Assembly (NCBI GenBank): GCA_022592445.1
Contig: JABYQR010000171.1
Location: 27,430-91,429, forward strand
Source of the DNA: Cytidiella melzeri
Lineage: Eukaryota; Basidiomycota; Agaricomycetes; Polyporales; Irpicaceae
Reading direction: 5' to 3'
Length of the DNA: 64,000 nucleotides
The first letter of the stretch is position 1. Every line of letters starts with the position of its first letter. Shown here in pieces: positions 11,201 through 22,538 of this stretch. A program made the position numbers and the translations under genes. Below the pieces are notes generated by a model. It had not been told where the DNA came from. It did not search any database and saw only the letters and a program-made list of their open reading frames with translations.

Positions 11201-11894
11201 CGGCTGAGTTCGCATACAACAATGCAGCGCACGAGGGAACTAAGCACTCGCCTTTCTACCTCGAATACGGCAGACACCCTAGAGCTGGTCCAACGCTCAC
11301 TAAGGACCTGAAAAGGTCTGACATGAATGACATCATGTGGAACCGCTTGCAAGCTCAAGAGCATGCTAAGGCGGCGTTACAACTTGCGGCTGAACGCATG
11401 AAGTGGTACTATGACAAGCACGTCCAGAAGGTCCCCTTCAACGAAGGCGATCAGGTCATGCTAGATCTGAGAGACTACCAAAAATCTGGACATAAGCTGT
11501 CAGCCAAGTACTACGGCCCATTCAAGATTGCTGAAAAGCTCTCGCCGGTCACATTCAGACTGGAATGGCCCGAACGTTCACCAAGGATACACCCTGTATT
11601 CCATGCAAGCAAGTTGGTACCGTATAACGAACCTGAATTCGAAGGCCAAAAGCTGGAGATGCCTCCGCCAGATATCATCGACGGAGAAGAAGAATACGAA
11701 GTCGAGAAGATTCTCAAGTCAAGACGTACAGGTCGTGCCAAAAAGCTTCAGTATTACATACGCTGGAAAGGCTACGGACCAACGACGACACGTGGGAACC
11801 TGTAGAAAACATCACGCACGCTCAAGAAGCGATCAAGAAATTCTACGACGATCATCCCCGAGCTATTCGCTCAGCTACGATTTACTGTGTATAA
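8211..11894 (+). pseudogene. Ty3 copy 1: pol (PR-RT-RNaseH-INT-chromodomain) with three frame breaks
   Basis: Pol overlaps the gag stop in the -1 frame at ATGTGA, with no ATG of its own, so it is normally made as a Gag-Pol frameshift product. In order: aspartic protease with DSGATTTF, reverse transcriptase with YLDD at about 9498, RNase H with ETDASDFATGAV, integrase HHCC finger, integrase core with ISDRGPQF and TDGQTERVNQ, a GPF motif, and a C-terminal chromodomain (YEVEKIL...RWKGYGP). Compared with copy 2 a base is missing near 10266, near 10746 and at about 11781; each breaks the frame, so only the protease-RT-RNase H block (8211-10325) remains continuous. Chromodomains direct integration toward marked chromatin in this Ty3 branch. 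Confidence 0.95.
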
Positions 11895-12129
11895 GTCACG
11901 AACAACACACCAAGGATCATCCACGATCCAATGACGCAACCGAGGAGGGTACGGACTAGACTACCATCAGCCAATGAGGTGTGAACCCCGTCAGGGGCGT
12001 CGGTAGAAGCCGCTAGAGTCACTCGGAATGCTTAGGCACCCTCTTGACAATGGTGAAAAAGTGGACTCAATGACCAAGGTGTTCGTTCAAAACTCTTTGC
12101 ACGGAGTTCAAAGCAAGAAGGGGGGGTAA

Positions 12130-12854
12130 TGTCACAGATTTTCAATGTTTCTACAAGACTTGCCTTACCAGGCAACGGTATTATTGGGAATATTTAAGCG
12201 CTTGTCAAGCGCTTATCCAGCGCTTATCCGGCGTCTATTTAGGCGCTTATCCAGCGCTTATCTGGCGCTTATCAGGCGCCTATTCCGGCGCTTATTCTCA
12301 GTGCCTATCAATTGATGCGCTGATGCGCCTCCTGTCTCTGATGCGCTGATGCGCTCCTTTCCTTATCTGTGTATCACATGATAGAACTCTCTGGAACATT
12401 GTGGAACATGCTGGAACTATGATGTCATAGTATAGAACATTCCATTAGATGATGTCATAGTTCTTAGAACCTTCTGGAAAAGTCTAGCCTTGTCTTAGAA
12501 CAAGCTAGAACAAGTCTAGCCTTGGAGCTGGGTCATGGGGTCAGGTCATGGGGACAATTGCTATTGGTTGATTATTGAAGTGGCACCACTAGGGCATAGG
12601 GCATGCTTAGTAAGGTAGATTACTTCGCTTACTCATGTAGGTATTAGGGGTCTTAAGGTAGTACCTGGGGTCCTCCCCTTCATGTATATATAGAGGCACT
12701 CCTGAGGGCATATCCCCTCAGTCTTATCCACTCTGTTGATAAAGGACTACCTTGTACTCTCCAGTACTTCGCTCACCACACCTCTTACACTCTATCTCAC
12801 TATCTCCCCTTCAAGTTTAACAACTATCTGGTGAGTGTAACCTTAACTGTTACA
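12130..12854 (+). repeat. 3' LTR of Ty3 copy 1
   Basis: 725 bp, same length as the 5' LTR and apparently identical in sequence. It is preceded by a purine run with seven consecutive G and followed by the duplicated ATGGT. Confidence 0.97.
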
Positions 12855-15800
12855 ATGGTGAGGCCTCCTTGCGAGAATGCCCGCTCGCTTGAGACAGATG
12901 TTGCTTGGATGGCGAGATAGTCCCGTGCAAGGGAAGTCCATACAGTCCAGCGTGACATCTGAAGCTGCAGAAATGCAAGTCAATTAGTATGACGCGCAAA
13001 GACAAAAAGATTGAAGTACTTACTCCCCAGAACCGTACCACGGTCATGCCCTCCGGAACAACCTCCGTCGAGTTGAGGTACTCATGGAATTCAGCCTTCC
13101 ATGGGCAGGATATTGGCTGCTCCCGCTCTGAAGTCAGCGAGCCTTGAGAGTTTGGTTCGTCTTTGTCTTTGCTGTCGGACAAGCTAAAGAGAAGCTTTTG
13201 AGAATGCGAACTTGACTGGTTTGTGCGCTTCGGTGGTGGCCCTTCGCCAAAGAGTTTCTTGTGACGTTGTTTGAACTACGTGATTGCTCAATGCGCCGTA
13301 TTCATTAGTCTTGAAAAATGCACGTACGACTTTTCCCATGAGGTCCTCTGCTTCCTGGCGGAGATCCGAGTCCCAGTGCTTTTGAAAATGAGCACCCTTC
13401 TCATTCGGATTGAGGTCTGTACATTCAATGGTAATAAGCAGGAGCATCAGCGATGGCACCGATGACTCGGAGAAAGACAGAGACTTACATATGCAGACAA
13501 TATAAGCGTCCGACTTCTCTGTTTTGTTATAGTACTTCTCTATTTTTGCTGCACCAGACTCGAGGGCTGCAGCAAAACCAGTGTATTTGGGACGCACAAT
13601 GCGTGAATGCCATGCTTTATGAAGGGCCTCAAGCGCAGGAATAGCAAGGTAGAGAGACGGCGTGGTGTCGGATGAGAAGGCTTGTTGTGCAGAGTCAGCA
13701 TACTACAAAATGGAAGTTAGTGAGCACACATGATAGTGAAAGATGCGAAGGACACTTACAGTCATGAGCGCGAGGAGATCTCTCGCGCGGCTCCACTCGC
13801 TATCGGAAAGTCGAAGGCTGTCAATCTTGGCTCGTTTGTCAAGATTCTCTTCCTCTCGCGCGATTTCATATACAAAGGTATTGACGTGCTTCAAATGTTC
13901 ACCGTGAGCGTTGAGTACTATGTCATGCTTATAAACACCTGATGAGACATACCTTCTGTAATGAATGCGCGCAGATGAGCATTGTATACGTCAAGGACCA
14001 GCAAACCTTCATATCCAGCAGTAATTGAAGAGGACGTGTTGCGCCTGCCTGGGTTTAAATAGCACGGAAAAGCTCCTTCCGTTTTGCTGAGGATCGTTCC
14101 TATAGGTACCCAATGAGATGTTAGCGTCTGAGACAAGAACCACAATATGAACCCACCTTCACTACGATGGCACGGATTACGCCAATTATGTCACGAGCTC
14201 CAGCGGCACCACCAGTTCGTGCAACATTGAGATGCGTCTCTGGGTGTGCAGGGTCGAAATGCGGAGTTTTACTATACTCTGTGATGAAGTCCTGCGTTGC
14301 AAGGTTAACGACATGACCAAGGCAGCTAGCAACGTCACGAGTAAGTACAAAACTGTATGTACCAGTTAGAAAAGCGTACCCAAGATGACGCTCATCATAG
14401 TCCCATAATTGTCCTAACTTGACGCAAAATTGCTGCGCAAACTCGCGTAGCACAGTGCCGTTGTTGCCCGCGTTGTCGGTAGTCATCCTGCCAGTCTGAG
14501 TATTGTCGTAGGGTTCAAAGCAGAAGTCACGAAGAATTGAGGGAACTGACCTTCTCGGTAATTTCAAGCCGTTTGGTGACCTTGAATAGAGTTTGTCCGA
14601 GGTGTACACCGTGGTGAGCGTTATTCAAACGCACAAACCCAAGAAGAGTGTTCTTGAGTTCCCACATCCCGGCAATATCTTTGTCAATCCAGTGCCCAGT
14701 GACACCAAAGTATGCGTCAATGTTATCGGCTTGCCACGCGTCGGCAGTCATACTGACAAGTCCCTTCGCAGCCTAGTGTTACAGAAATAAGCATGGTGAC
14801 AGCGGGCAATGATCTCAGTGTACGTACCTTGAGTCTCTCTTTGAGAGTGTTCATCTGCTCATGAAACTGCGCAATGATCTCTGCTCTTGATGCCTTGCAA
14901 TCCGGAATTGGAACAGTTTTGTTGGCTCTTGCAACGATCTGGATCATCTTTTGATACTCTGGGTACTCGAGCGCAGAGATAGGCTGTGAATGAGCGTTAG
15001 CCTGTACTCCGACAAAACAAAAATAGCAAGATTCACACCTGGTCTGTTGCAGCGATCCACTGAATAGCGGCACGCCGATATGCAGCATCTGAGTATGAGA
15101 CGACTTGCTCAGGCTTCGGGAGCTCGCGAAGATGAGCATCCAAAGTCTGCTGCTGTTCTCTGATGTTTCTCTCTTCCTCCTTACTCTTCTTGACGTCGCG
15201 TGGGAGTTTTGACTGGAATGAATTTGCGAGAGCCCATTCGTGATATTGAGCCTGTTTTCCGAGTTGTCAGTCAGCTCAATGCAATAGCAAAGCGAGATGT
15301 AGTGTTGCCTCACCTTATGCATAGCCTCGAGATGGCGTCGCAGGGTAGTGGACTCATTTACAATGAGTTTCTGCTCTCTGTTGTGATATGTACTGTTAGT
15401 GCCAGCTTGAACATCATGGTAGACTGAAGCAACACAGACCTACACAGCTTACACTTGCGACGTGCTTTTGAACCTTGTAGAGTCTCCGGGGCACCAAAGA
15501 ATTGAGCGATATCCTTCGAGCGCTCCGTAAACTCTGGTCTCGACGGCCGAATCGGCTGGACTTTAGTGTCGGCAAGGATACCCTGCGCATCAACGGGCTC
15601 AGGCTCCTTGGCACGACGAGCTGTGAAGAGATGAGTATACTATCTTGCTCTGCTACCGATGTCACTCACCTTTTTTTCTTTGACCTTTCTGCTTTGTAGC
15701 TTTGATTTCCGTGACTTCCTCCACATCGGAATTGGACTCAGAGCCACTGCCGGAGTTCTCGCTGTATGCCTCATCTATTGCTACTGCTTTCCCTGCATAA

Positions 15801-16173
15801 AGTAAGTCAGTAAAGATACAGCGAACAGAACACATCACGCACGTTTACCAGCGCTGCGTAATCCAGAAGTCTTGGCGTTCTCCGTAGCTGCATTGAGCTG
15901 TGCAGAGGACGAGGAAGACTGCGCGGAAACCTCCTTTGCAGCCCTTCTTATGCGCAGTTCCTCAGCCGTTCTTGCTCGGTCTTCCTCAGCGCGTCTCGCA
16001 TTGTCTTCGTTGGCTTTCTTGAAATTTGCTATAGCCTGCACTTGAAAGGGCAATGACGGCTTTGCAGTATTATCTGCATCAGTAAGCCTAGTTGTTGCTT
16101 TGGCGGAACGTGTCGGGCGAGCAGCAGTAGTAGGGGCGGATGCTGAATTGTCCTTAGCAGAGTGAGAGGACAT
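12855..16173 (-). pseudogene. hAT transposase (BED finger, RNase H-like core), main part
   Basis: A multi-exon gene on the minus strand beginning MSSHSAKDNSASAP at 16173. Exon 1 (15849-16173) is Lys/Arg-rich. The next exons carry a BED-type zinc finger split by introns (RRKCKLC ... LRRHLEAMHK). The catalytic region shows SMTADAW for the first Asp, MTTDNAGNNG for the second, and the hAT-typical CLGHVVNLATQDF. Near the 3' end come YYNKTEKSDAYI, LLNPNEKGAHFQKHW and, just before the Ty3 insertion, ARDYLAIQATSVSSERAFS. The remaining 78 codons lie beyond the insertion at 5955-6188. Introns are about 50-60 nt with good GT-AG ends. The gene is broken only by the 6.7-kb insertion as far as I can see. 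Exact boundaries of the middle exons were not all fixed. Confidence 0.9.
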
Positions 16174-16284
16174 GGTGTACAGCCGGCAGATTACTCACAA
16201 GGAATGTTGCCTATAAATACCCTCAGAGTCCCGGCCGTCACATTCCTGGCGGTGATGTAGCCAATGGCCAAGACAAAGGCCACG

Positions 16285-16983
16285 TGTAACAGTTAAGGTT
16301 ACACTCACCAGATAGTTGTTAAACTTGAAGGGGAGATAGTGAGATAGAGTGTAAGAGGTGTGGTGAGCGAAGTACTGGAGAGTACAAGGTAGTCCTTTAT
16401 CAACAGAGTGGATAAGACTGAGGGGATATGCCCTCAGGAGTGCCTCTATATATACATGAAGGGGAGGACCCCAGGTACTACCCTAAGACCCCTAATACCT
16501 ACATGAGTAAGCGAAGTAATCTACCTTACTAAGCATGCCCTATGCCCTAGTGGTGCCACTTCAATAATCAACCAATAGCATTTGTCCCCATGACCTGACC
16601 CCATGACCCAGCTCCAAGGCTAGACTTGTTCTAGCTTGTTCTAAGACAAGGCTAGACTTTTCCAGAAGGTTCTATGAACTATGACATCATCTAATGGAAT
16701 GTTCTAAACTATGACATCATAGTTCCAGCAAGTTCCACAAGGTTCCAGAGAGTTCTATCATGTGATACACAAATAAGGAAAGGAGCGCATCAGCGCATCA
16801 ATTGATAGGCACTGAGAATAAGCGCCGGAATAGGCGCCTGATAAGCGCCAGATAAGCGCTGGATAAGCGCCTAAATAGACGCCGGATAAGCGCTGGATAA
16901 GCGCTTGACAAGCGCTTAAATATTCCCAATAATACCGTTGCCTGGTAAGGCAAGTCTTGTAGAAACATTGAAAATCTGTGACA
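16285..16983 (-). repeat. 3' LTR of Ty3 copy 2
   Basis: 699 bp. On the plus strand it reads TGTAACAG...CTGTGACA. It is followed on its 5' side by the purine tract, seen as ccccccc-ttcttgcttt on the plus strand at 16987-17003. Confidence 0.97.
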
Positions 16984-17219
16984 TTACCCCCCCTTCTTGC
17001 TTTGAACTCCGTGCAAAGAGTTTTGAACGAACACCTTGGTCATTGAGTCCACTTTTTCACCATTGTCAAGAGGGTGCCTAAGCAGTTCCGAGTGACTCTA
17101 GCGGCTTCTACCGACGCCCCTGACGGGGTTCACACCTCATTGGCTGATGGTAGTCTAGTCCGTACCCTCCTCAGTTGCGTCATTGGATCGTGGATGATCC
17201 TTGGTGTGTTGTTCGTGAC

Positions 17220-20200
17220 TTATACACAGTAAATCGTAGCTGAGCGAATAGCTCGGGGATGATCGTCGTAGAATTTCTTGATCGCTTCTTGAGCGTGCGT
17301 GATGTTTTCTACAGGTTCCCACGTGTCGTTGTTCGGTCCGTAGCCTTTCCAGCGTATGTAATACTGAAGCTTTTTGGCACGACCTGTACGTCTTGACTTG
17401 AGAATCTTCTCGACTTCGTATTCTTCTTCTCCGTCGATGATATCTGGCGGAGGCATCTCCAGCTTTTGGCCTTCGAATTCAGGTTCGTTGTACGGTACCA
17501 ACTTGCTTGCATGGAATACAGGGTGTATCCTTGGTGAACGTTTGGGCCATTCCAGTCTGAATGTGACCGGAGAGAGCTTTTCAGCAATCTTGAATGGGCC
17601 ATAGTACTTGGCTGACAACTTATGTCCAGATTTTTGGTAGTCTCTCAGATCTAGCATGACCTGATCGCCTTCGTTGAAGGGAACCTTCTGAACGTGCTTG
17701 TCATAGTACCATTTCATGCGTTCAGCCGCAAGTTGTAACGCCGCCTTAGCATGCTCTTGAGCTTGCAAGCGGTTCCACATGATGTCATTCATGTCAGACC
17801 TTTTCAGGTCCTTAGTGAGCGTTGGACCAGCTCTAGGGTGTCTGCCGTATTCGAGGTAGAAAGGCGAGTGCTTAGTTCCCTCGTGCGCTGCATTGTTGTA
17901 TGCGAACTCAGCCGAACTGAGCAGTCTAGCCCAGTCGTCATGTAGTTGATCAACGTAACAACGCAGGTACTGTTCGAGCGTTTGATTAACTCGTTCAGTT
18001 TGACCATCAGTCTGCAGATGATATGCAGTAGTCATCGTAGATTCTATCCCTAGCATTTTACACCATTCCTGGAATAAATCTGCTGCGAATTGTGGACCTC
18101 GGTCGGAAATGATTTGCAAAGGTAACCCATGAAGGGTCCAGACTCTCTCATAGAGTAGAGCTGCAAGATCCTTTGCCGAGAACTCGTTTACAATAGGGAA
18201 GAAGTGCGCCCTTTTAGTGAGGCGGTCTACGACTACGCAGATAGCATTGAAGCCATCAGACTCCGGTAACTGAGTAATCAAGTCGACAGTCATGATATCC
18301 CATGGTTCGGCCGGAACCGGATTAGGGATGAGTGGTCCGTAAGGCTGTTGCGGACGAGTCTTCATCCGCTGACATGTGTTACAGCCTGTCACGTATTTCT
18401 TGACATCGGTGGTTAAACCTGGCCACCAGTAGTTTCTCGAGATCAGTTCGTACGTTTTCCATCTGCCAGGATGTCCGGCAGAAGGTAGATCGTGATGCAT
18501 CTGGATGATTTGGCGTCTCAGATCTAATTTCTGATCTTTGGGGATGTAGACTTTTCCACGGTATAGGAGTAATCCGTTCTCAAAATTCCATTCCTCTAGT
18601 GATTTCTTGAACTCCCTAGGACCAGAGTTAAGTAACTGCTGATAGTCCTTGGTAACTTCGTCGTTCATGAGTGCTTCCTTGACCCGTCTTAGGATTTCAT
18701 CATCGTTGATAGGCGAGTCATGAGAGTTTTCGATAGCAGAGATGGCAAAAAACTCGGGTTTAAGGAGAATTTTGTCCTCGTTATCGGAATTTACCCCCTC
18801 TTCATGATCTGGCCTCCTGGACAGAGGATCTGCGGTAAGCATGGTCTTCCCGGGTTTGTGCCGGAGCACGAAATTAAATCGCGTGAGGTATAACGCCCAT
18901 CGCGCTTGTCTCCGAGTCAGCTTCTGGGCATTCCTGAAATATGTCAGGTTTTGGTGATCCGACCATATTTCTACGGTAATCGGATGTCCCTCCAGATGTT
19001 GACGATACTCTTCCAGGGCGCGGATAATAGCCAACAACTCTTTATCGTAAATCTCATAATTACGTTCATGGACGTTGAGTGATTTAGAGTAGAAGGCTAC
19101 TGGATGCCACAGCTTGTCAGCTGGGTCCAGTTGTGATAATACCGCTCCTGTAGCAAAGTCGCTAGCGTCTGTTTCCAGACGGAAAGGGTTTTCGTCATCT
19201 GGTATCCTCAGAATGGGTGCTGACGTAAAAGCCTGTTTCAGACTTTGGAAGGCCTGTTCCTGAGCATCTTTCCAGATCCAGGGTTGGTCCTTCTTTGTAA
19301 GAATAGTGAGCGGTTTTGCGTGTTTAGCAAAGTCCTTGATGAAACGCCGATAGAAATTGGCAAAGCCTAAGAAGGCTTGGACTTGCTTAACCTTTTCAGG
19401 TTGCGGCCACTCAGTAACTCCAGTGAGTTTGGCTGGATCCATCTCGATGTGTCCGTGAGAAATGATCATGCCTAGGTACTCAATGCGATCTTTTTCAAAA
19501 AAGCATTTTTCCGGTTTGGCAAATAGATCGTTCTCGCGTAGACGCTTGAGCACTTCCTGTGTGATACGACAGTTTTCCTTCTTGTCTTCAGTGAAGATGA
19601 GGATGTCGTCGAGATACACCATGACATGTCCTTCTAAGATCAAATCACTCAGAATTTCATTCATCATGGCTTGGAACGTTGCAGGTGCGTTGCTAAAGCC
19701 GAAGTACATCACCTTGGCTTCGAAAAGGCCACGGTGTGTGATGAACGCCGTCTTCCATTCGTCACCCTTTCGGATGCGAACGTTATTGTATCCCCATCTA
19801 AGATCAATCTTTGAGAAGACCTTAGCCTTGCTTAACGAATTGATTAAATCGTTGATGCGAGGTATGGGGTACCGGTTTTTCACCGTGATGTCGTTCAGTT
19901 TTCGGTAGTCTTGCACAAGACGCAACGAGCCATCTTTCTTCTTGACGAAGAACACAGGTGCTGCAATCGGACTTTTCGATTTGCGGATGTAACCTTTTCG
20001 GAGTTCCTCTTCGATCCATTGATCTAGAGAATTCTTTTCCATTGGAGACAGCGGGTATAGTTTAGCCGCTTTGGGAAGGGAGGCACCTTCCTCAAATTTG
20101 ATCGCGTGATCGTACGGTTTGCGTAACGGCATGCGTTCTGATTTTTTCTTTGAAAAGACGTCACCAAATTCCCAAAGATATTTCGGTACTAATGGTTTCC

Positions 20201-20905
20201 AATTGACGGACTCCTGTTCGTCAAAGCCGTCTTCAAATCCCTCATCTTCCTTTCCAGAAAGTTCAGCGATTATTTCTGCTATTTCTTGGTCTTCTGGATT
20301 GTCTAAGTCAATCCAGTGGATGTGAGGGTTGTCAGGGTGACATTTCCTATTCCGTCCAGGTTGTCTGACACCGAACGTCCCTTAGGTAACTCAAGTTCAT
20401 CGATCTCTTCTTGAGTTACAGTGATGTTTTTACGAGCTCTTGGGGCACAGAGTTCAGGACATCTGGTGAATCTCCACTCGCCATTTGCCCAATCTATCTC
20501 CGGATTGTGGCGGCGTAAGAAGGTCATCCCGATAATCATTTGTTTACTACCGAGATCAGTAACGAGCATGTGTTGTCTTGCTCTGTGCGAACCTATTTCT
20601 AGGTATGCACGTACTGAATGAGTAATTTGACCATCTTTATTGGGAGTACCGTCGACGTTGATGACGTTAAACGGTGATGCCAGTTGATTTGTTACCAGAT
20701 TGTTACTTTCAACCACTGACTTACTGATGAACGTGGTTGTGGCTCCTGAATCTACCAGAGCTTCGACCTGCACTTTCTTTCCATATACCCAAATTGTAAC
20801 CGGTAGAAAAAATGAATTCTTTGAACGCGCTACATTTTTGACAGTATCTACGGTACAAAGATCGAGGGTATCAGGGCCTAAGCGTTCATGTTCGCAGGGA
20901 GTCAC
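17220..20905 (-). pseudogene. Ty3 copy 2: pol with one frame break between protease and RT
   Basis: From 20905 down to about 20338 the frame encodes the aspartic protease region (DSGATTTF, then IGMTFLRRHNPEIDW). A one-base loss near 20334-20340 relative to copy 1 ends it early. From there to 17220 a single long frame (970 codons from MPLRKPYDH) holds RT with VYLDDILIF, RNase H (ETDASDF), an intact integrase HHCC finger (HH...CNTCQRMK), the D,D-35-E core (one P to L change, HLQTDGQTERV), the GPF motif and a complete C-terminal chromodomain (WKGYGPNNDTWEPVENI). So everything after the break is coherent, and this copy could in principle supply RT and integrase if frameshifted or if the break is an assembly error. 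Confidence 0.95.
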
Positions 20906-22368
20906 ATGACGCTTCGGAAAAAATCCTTGCCCTTGGTCGGCTTTTTCCCTTTTCCCTTGTCAGGGGACGGGTGAGGAGTTGAAGGTTCATCATCTTCGGT
21001 TGGAACCTCCTCAATATGAGCCGCCAATTCAAGGCGCGCGGTATTTACGTTTTTTGTTTTAGACGACGAAGCCTTAGGGGCTTCGGCCTCGCTGTCCGTC
21101 CCAGAGTCCTCGGCATCTGCTGCCCGAATCTTCTTCGGCGCCGAAGACTTTCCATCCTTCTTCACCTCCTTCTTCTTTTCATCGGGCTTCTTCTTCAGGC
21201 CGTTGAGGTTGCACTCATCCGTATTGTGTCCTTTCGACTTATGGATGTGGCAGAACTTTTCCGACTTTTCAGTCGCGTTCACCTCCTTGCCTTTGCCCTT
21301 GTTCCGCTTCTCGTTCTTCTTCTTCTTTTTATCCGCAGCGTCCACTTCCATAGGAGTGGACGTATCCTTTTCCTTTGCGAAGATCTGGCCTTGTGCTTTT
21401 TCTGGATATACCTTCTTGTGGATGTCCAGCAAGAGGTCGAGGAACTGAGGCCAAGTTGTCGGAATTTGATTTTCATCTTTTCCGATCATGACGAGCCTCA
21501 TGTCCTTCTCGATGACGTGCTTGAGCTTGTGAATCAACAAGTCGTCCTCGTATCCAGAAAGCCTGCCAAGTGTTCGGAAACGTTCCGCGTACTTGACGAA
21601 GTTCTTGTGTGCCAGATCCGTGTTATTGAACAAGGCGTTAAGCTCCTTTCGAGCGCCCTCCTTGTCATCCCGTTGACCGTATTGTACCTTGAGCTCGTTC
21701 TCGAACTCTTCCCACGTTCCGATTGTCTGACCCTTCGTCAGCTTCTTGATCCACGGCTCCATGTATTGAGCCGCCGCGCCTGAGAGCCGGTTCATCGCGA
21801 CGGCAATACGTTGCCTGTCAGTAGCAACGTTCTCGTGGACAAGCCACAGAGAGATTTTGTTCAACCACTCGTTGAACTTGACCTTGCCGTCAGTGCCGTT
21901 GAACTCCGGGGGTTCGCCAATCTTGGGCTGGCGCGAGGATCCTCCTTGTCCTTGAGACAAGGGAAGCTGGTTGATCTGGTTGACCACATTTGTGATCGTC
22001 GTTTTGACCATATCCAGGTCAGTGTCCATCCGCTGGACTTGGGTGTCAGCAGCGGACTGCGAATATAGGTCTTGAGCGACCTTATCGACGTATTCCTGGA
22101 GGTTATCCTCCAGGAGAGACAGCTGGTTGTTCCAGATAAGAACCATTTGATTCATCATGTTGTGGACGATGGCAGCAGTTGCTCCTCCTTCAACCGTACG
22201 AGTAAAGGCCCTTTGGGCCGTGTTCAGGTTGTGGAAAATATGCTGCTCAAAGTTTTCCACCGAAGGGTTGTAAACAATTGGCGTGATCTTGCCAAAAGTT
22301 ACAGAGTGGGTGAGGTGAGAGGCAGCAGCGGGGGCAGCGTTGGATCCGGCGTTAGATTGAGTGGCCAT
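20902..22368 (-). CDS. Ty3 copy 2: Gag polyprotein
   Basis: A 488-residue frame from the first true ATG (22368, MATQSNAGSNAAPAA; the upstream open codon at 22392 is TTG). The middle part is a retrotransposon gag/capsid domain (FNGTDGKVKFNEWLNKIS ... MEPWIKKLTKGQTI ... NFVKYAERFRTLG), followed by a Lys-rich stretch, one zinc knuckle CHIHKSKGHNTDEC whose second cysteine is replaced by His, and a Lys/Ser/Asp-rich tail. Its stop overlaps the start of the pol frame (ATGTGA), implying a -1 frameshift for Gag-Pol. Gag packages element RNA into virus-like particles in the cytoplasm. The frame is intact, unlike copy 1. Confidence 0.93.
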   Translation of the reverse strand: MATQSNAGSNAAPAAASHLTHSVTFGKITPIVYNPSVENFEQHIFHNLNTAQRAFTRTVEGGATAAIVHNMMNQMVLIWNNQLSLLEDNLQEYVDKVAQDLYSQSAADTQVQRMDTDLDMVKTTITNVVNQINQLPLSQGQGGSSRQPKIGEPPEFNGTDGKVKFNEWLNKISLWLVHENVATDRQRIAVAMNRLSGAAAQYMEPWIKKLTKGQTIGTWEEFENELKVQYGQRDDKEGARKELNALFNNTDLAHKNFVKYAERFRTLGRLSGYEDDLLIHKLKHVIEKDMRLVMIGKDENQIPTTWPQFLDLLLDIHKKVYPEKAQGQIFAKEKDTSTPMEVDAADKKKKKNEKRNKGKGKEVNATEKSEKFCHIHKSKGHNTDECNLNGLKKKPDEKKKEVKKDGKSSAPKKIRAADAEDSGTDSEAEAPKASSSKTKNVNTARLELAAHIEEVPTEDDEPSTPHPSPDKGKGKKPTKGKDFFRSVM

Positions 22369-22538
22369 TGCTTCTAATTTCTTAGTTAGCAAAGGATAAG
22401 CGAAATACTATTTCTAGTATAAGAAGAAGAGAAACACCACTTTTCACACATTGAACTCTTGTCAGAGTTGTTTTCACACATTAAATCCTTTTCAGGAAGT
22501 TGTCACCAAGTAAAATGAGGCTTGTCAGCCCATACATT

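Larger units (their letters stand above)
6189..12854 (+). mobile_element. Ty3 (gypsy) chromovirus-type retrotransposon, copy 1
   Basis: A 6,666-bp LTR element flanked by the 5-bp duplication ATGGT (6184-6188 and 12855-12859). Both LTRs are 725 bp, run TG...CA and look identical by eye, so the insertion is recent. The interior starts with a TGG (two bases after the LTR) where a primer-binding site is expected, and ends in a purine run (12111-12126) before the 3' LTR. Compared with copy 2 it lacks about 1.7 kb covering most of ORF1 and the first part of gag, and its pol has three single-base frame breaks. It should be non-autonomous. Confidence 0.96.

Noticed and set aside
11700..11894. Stand-alone chromodomain (HP1-like) gene
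   Set aside because: It is the C-terminal chromodomain of Ty3 integrase, continuous with integrase in copy 2.
12850..16173. Separate small genes between the two Ty3 copies
   Set aside because: The fragments splice into one hAT transposase frame, so they are exons rather than separate genes.
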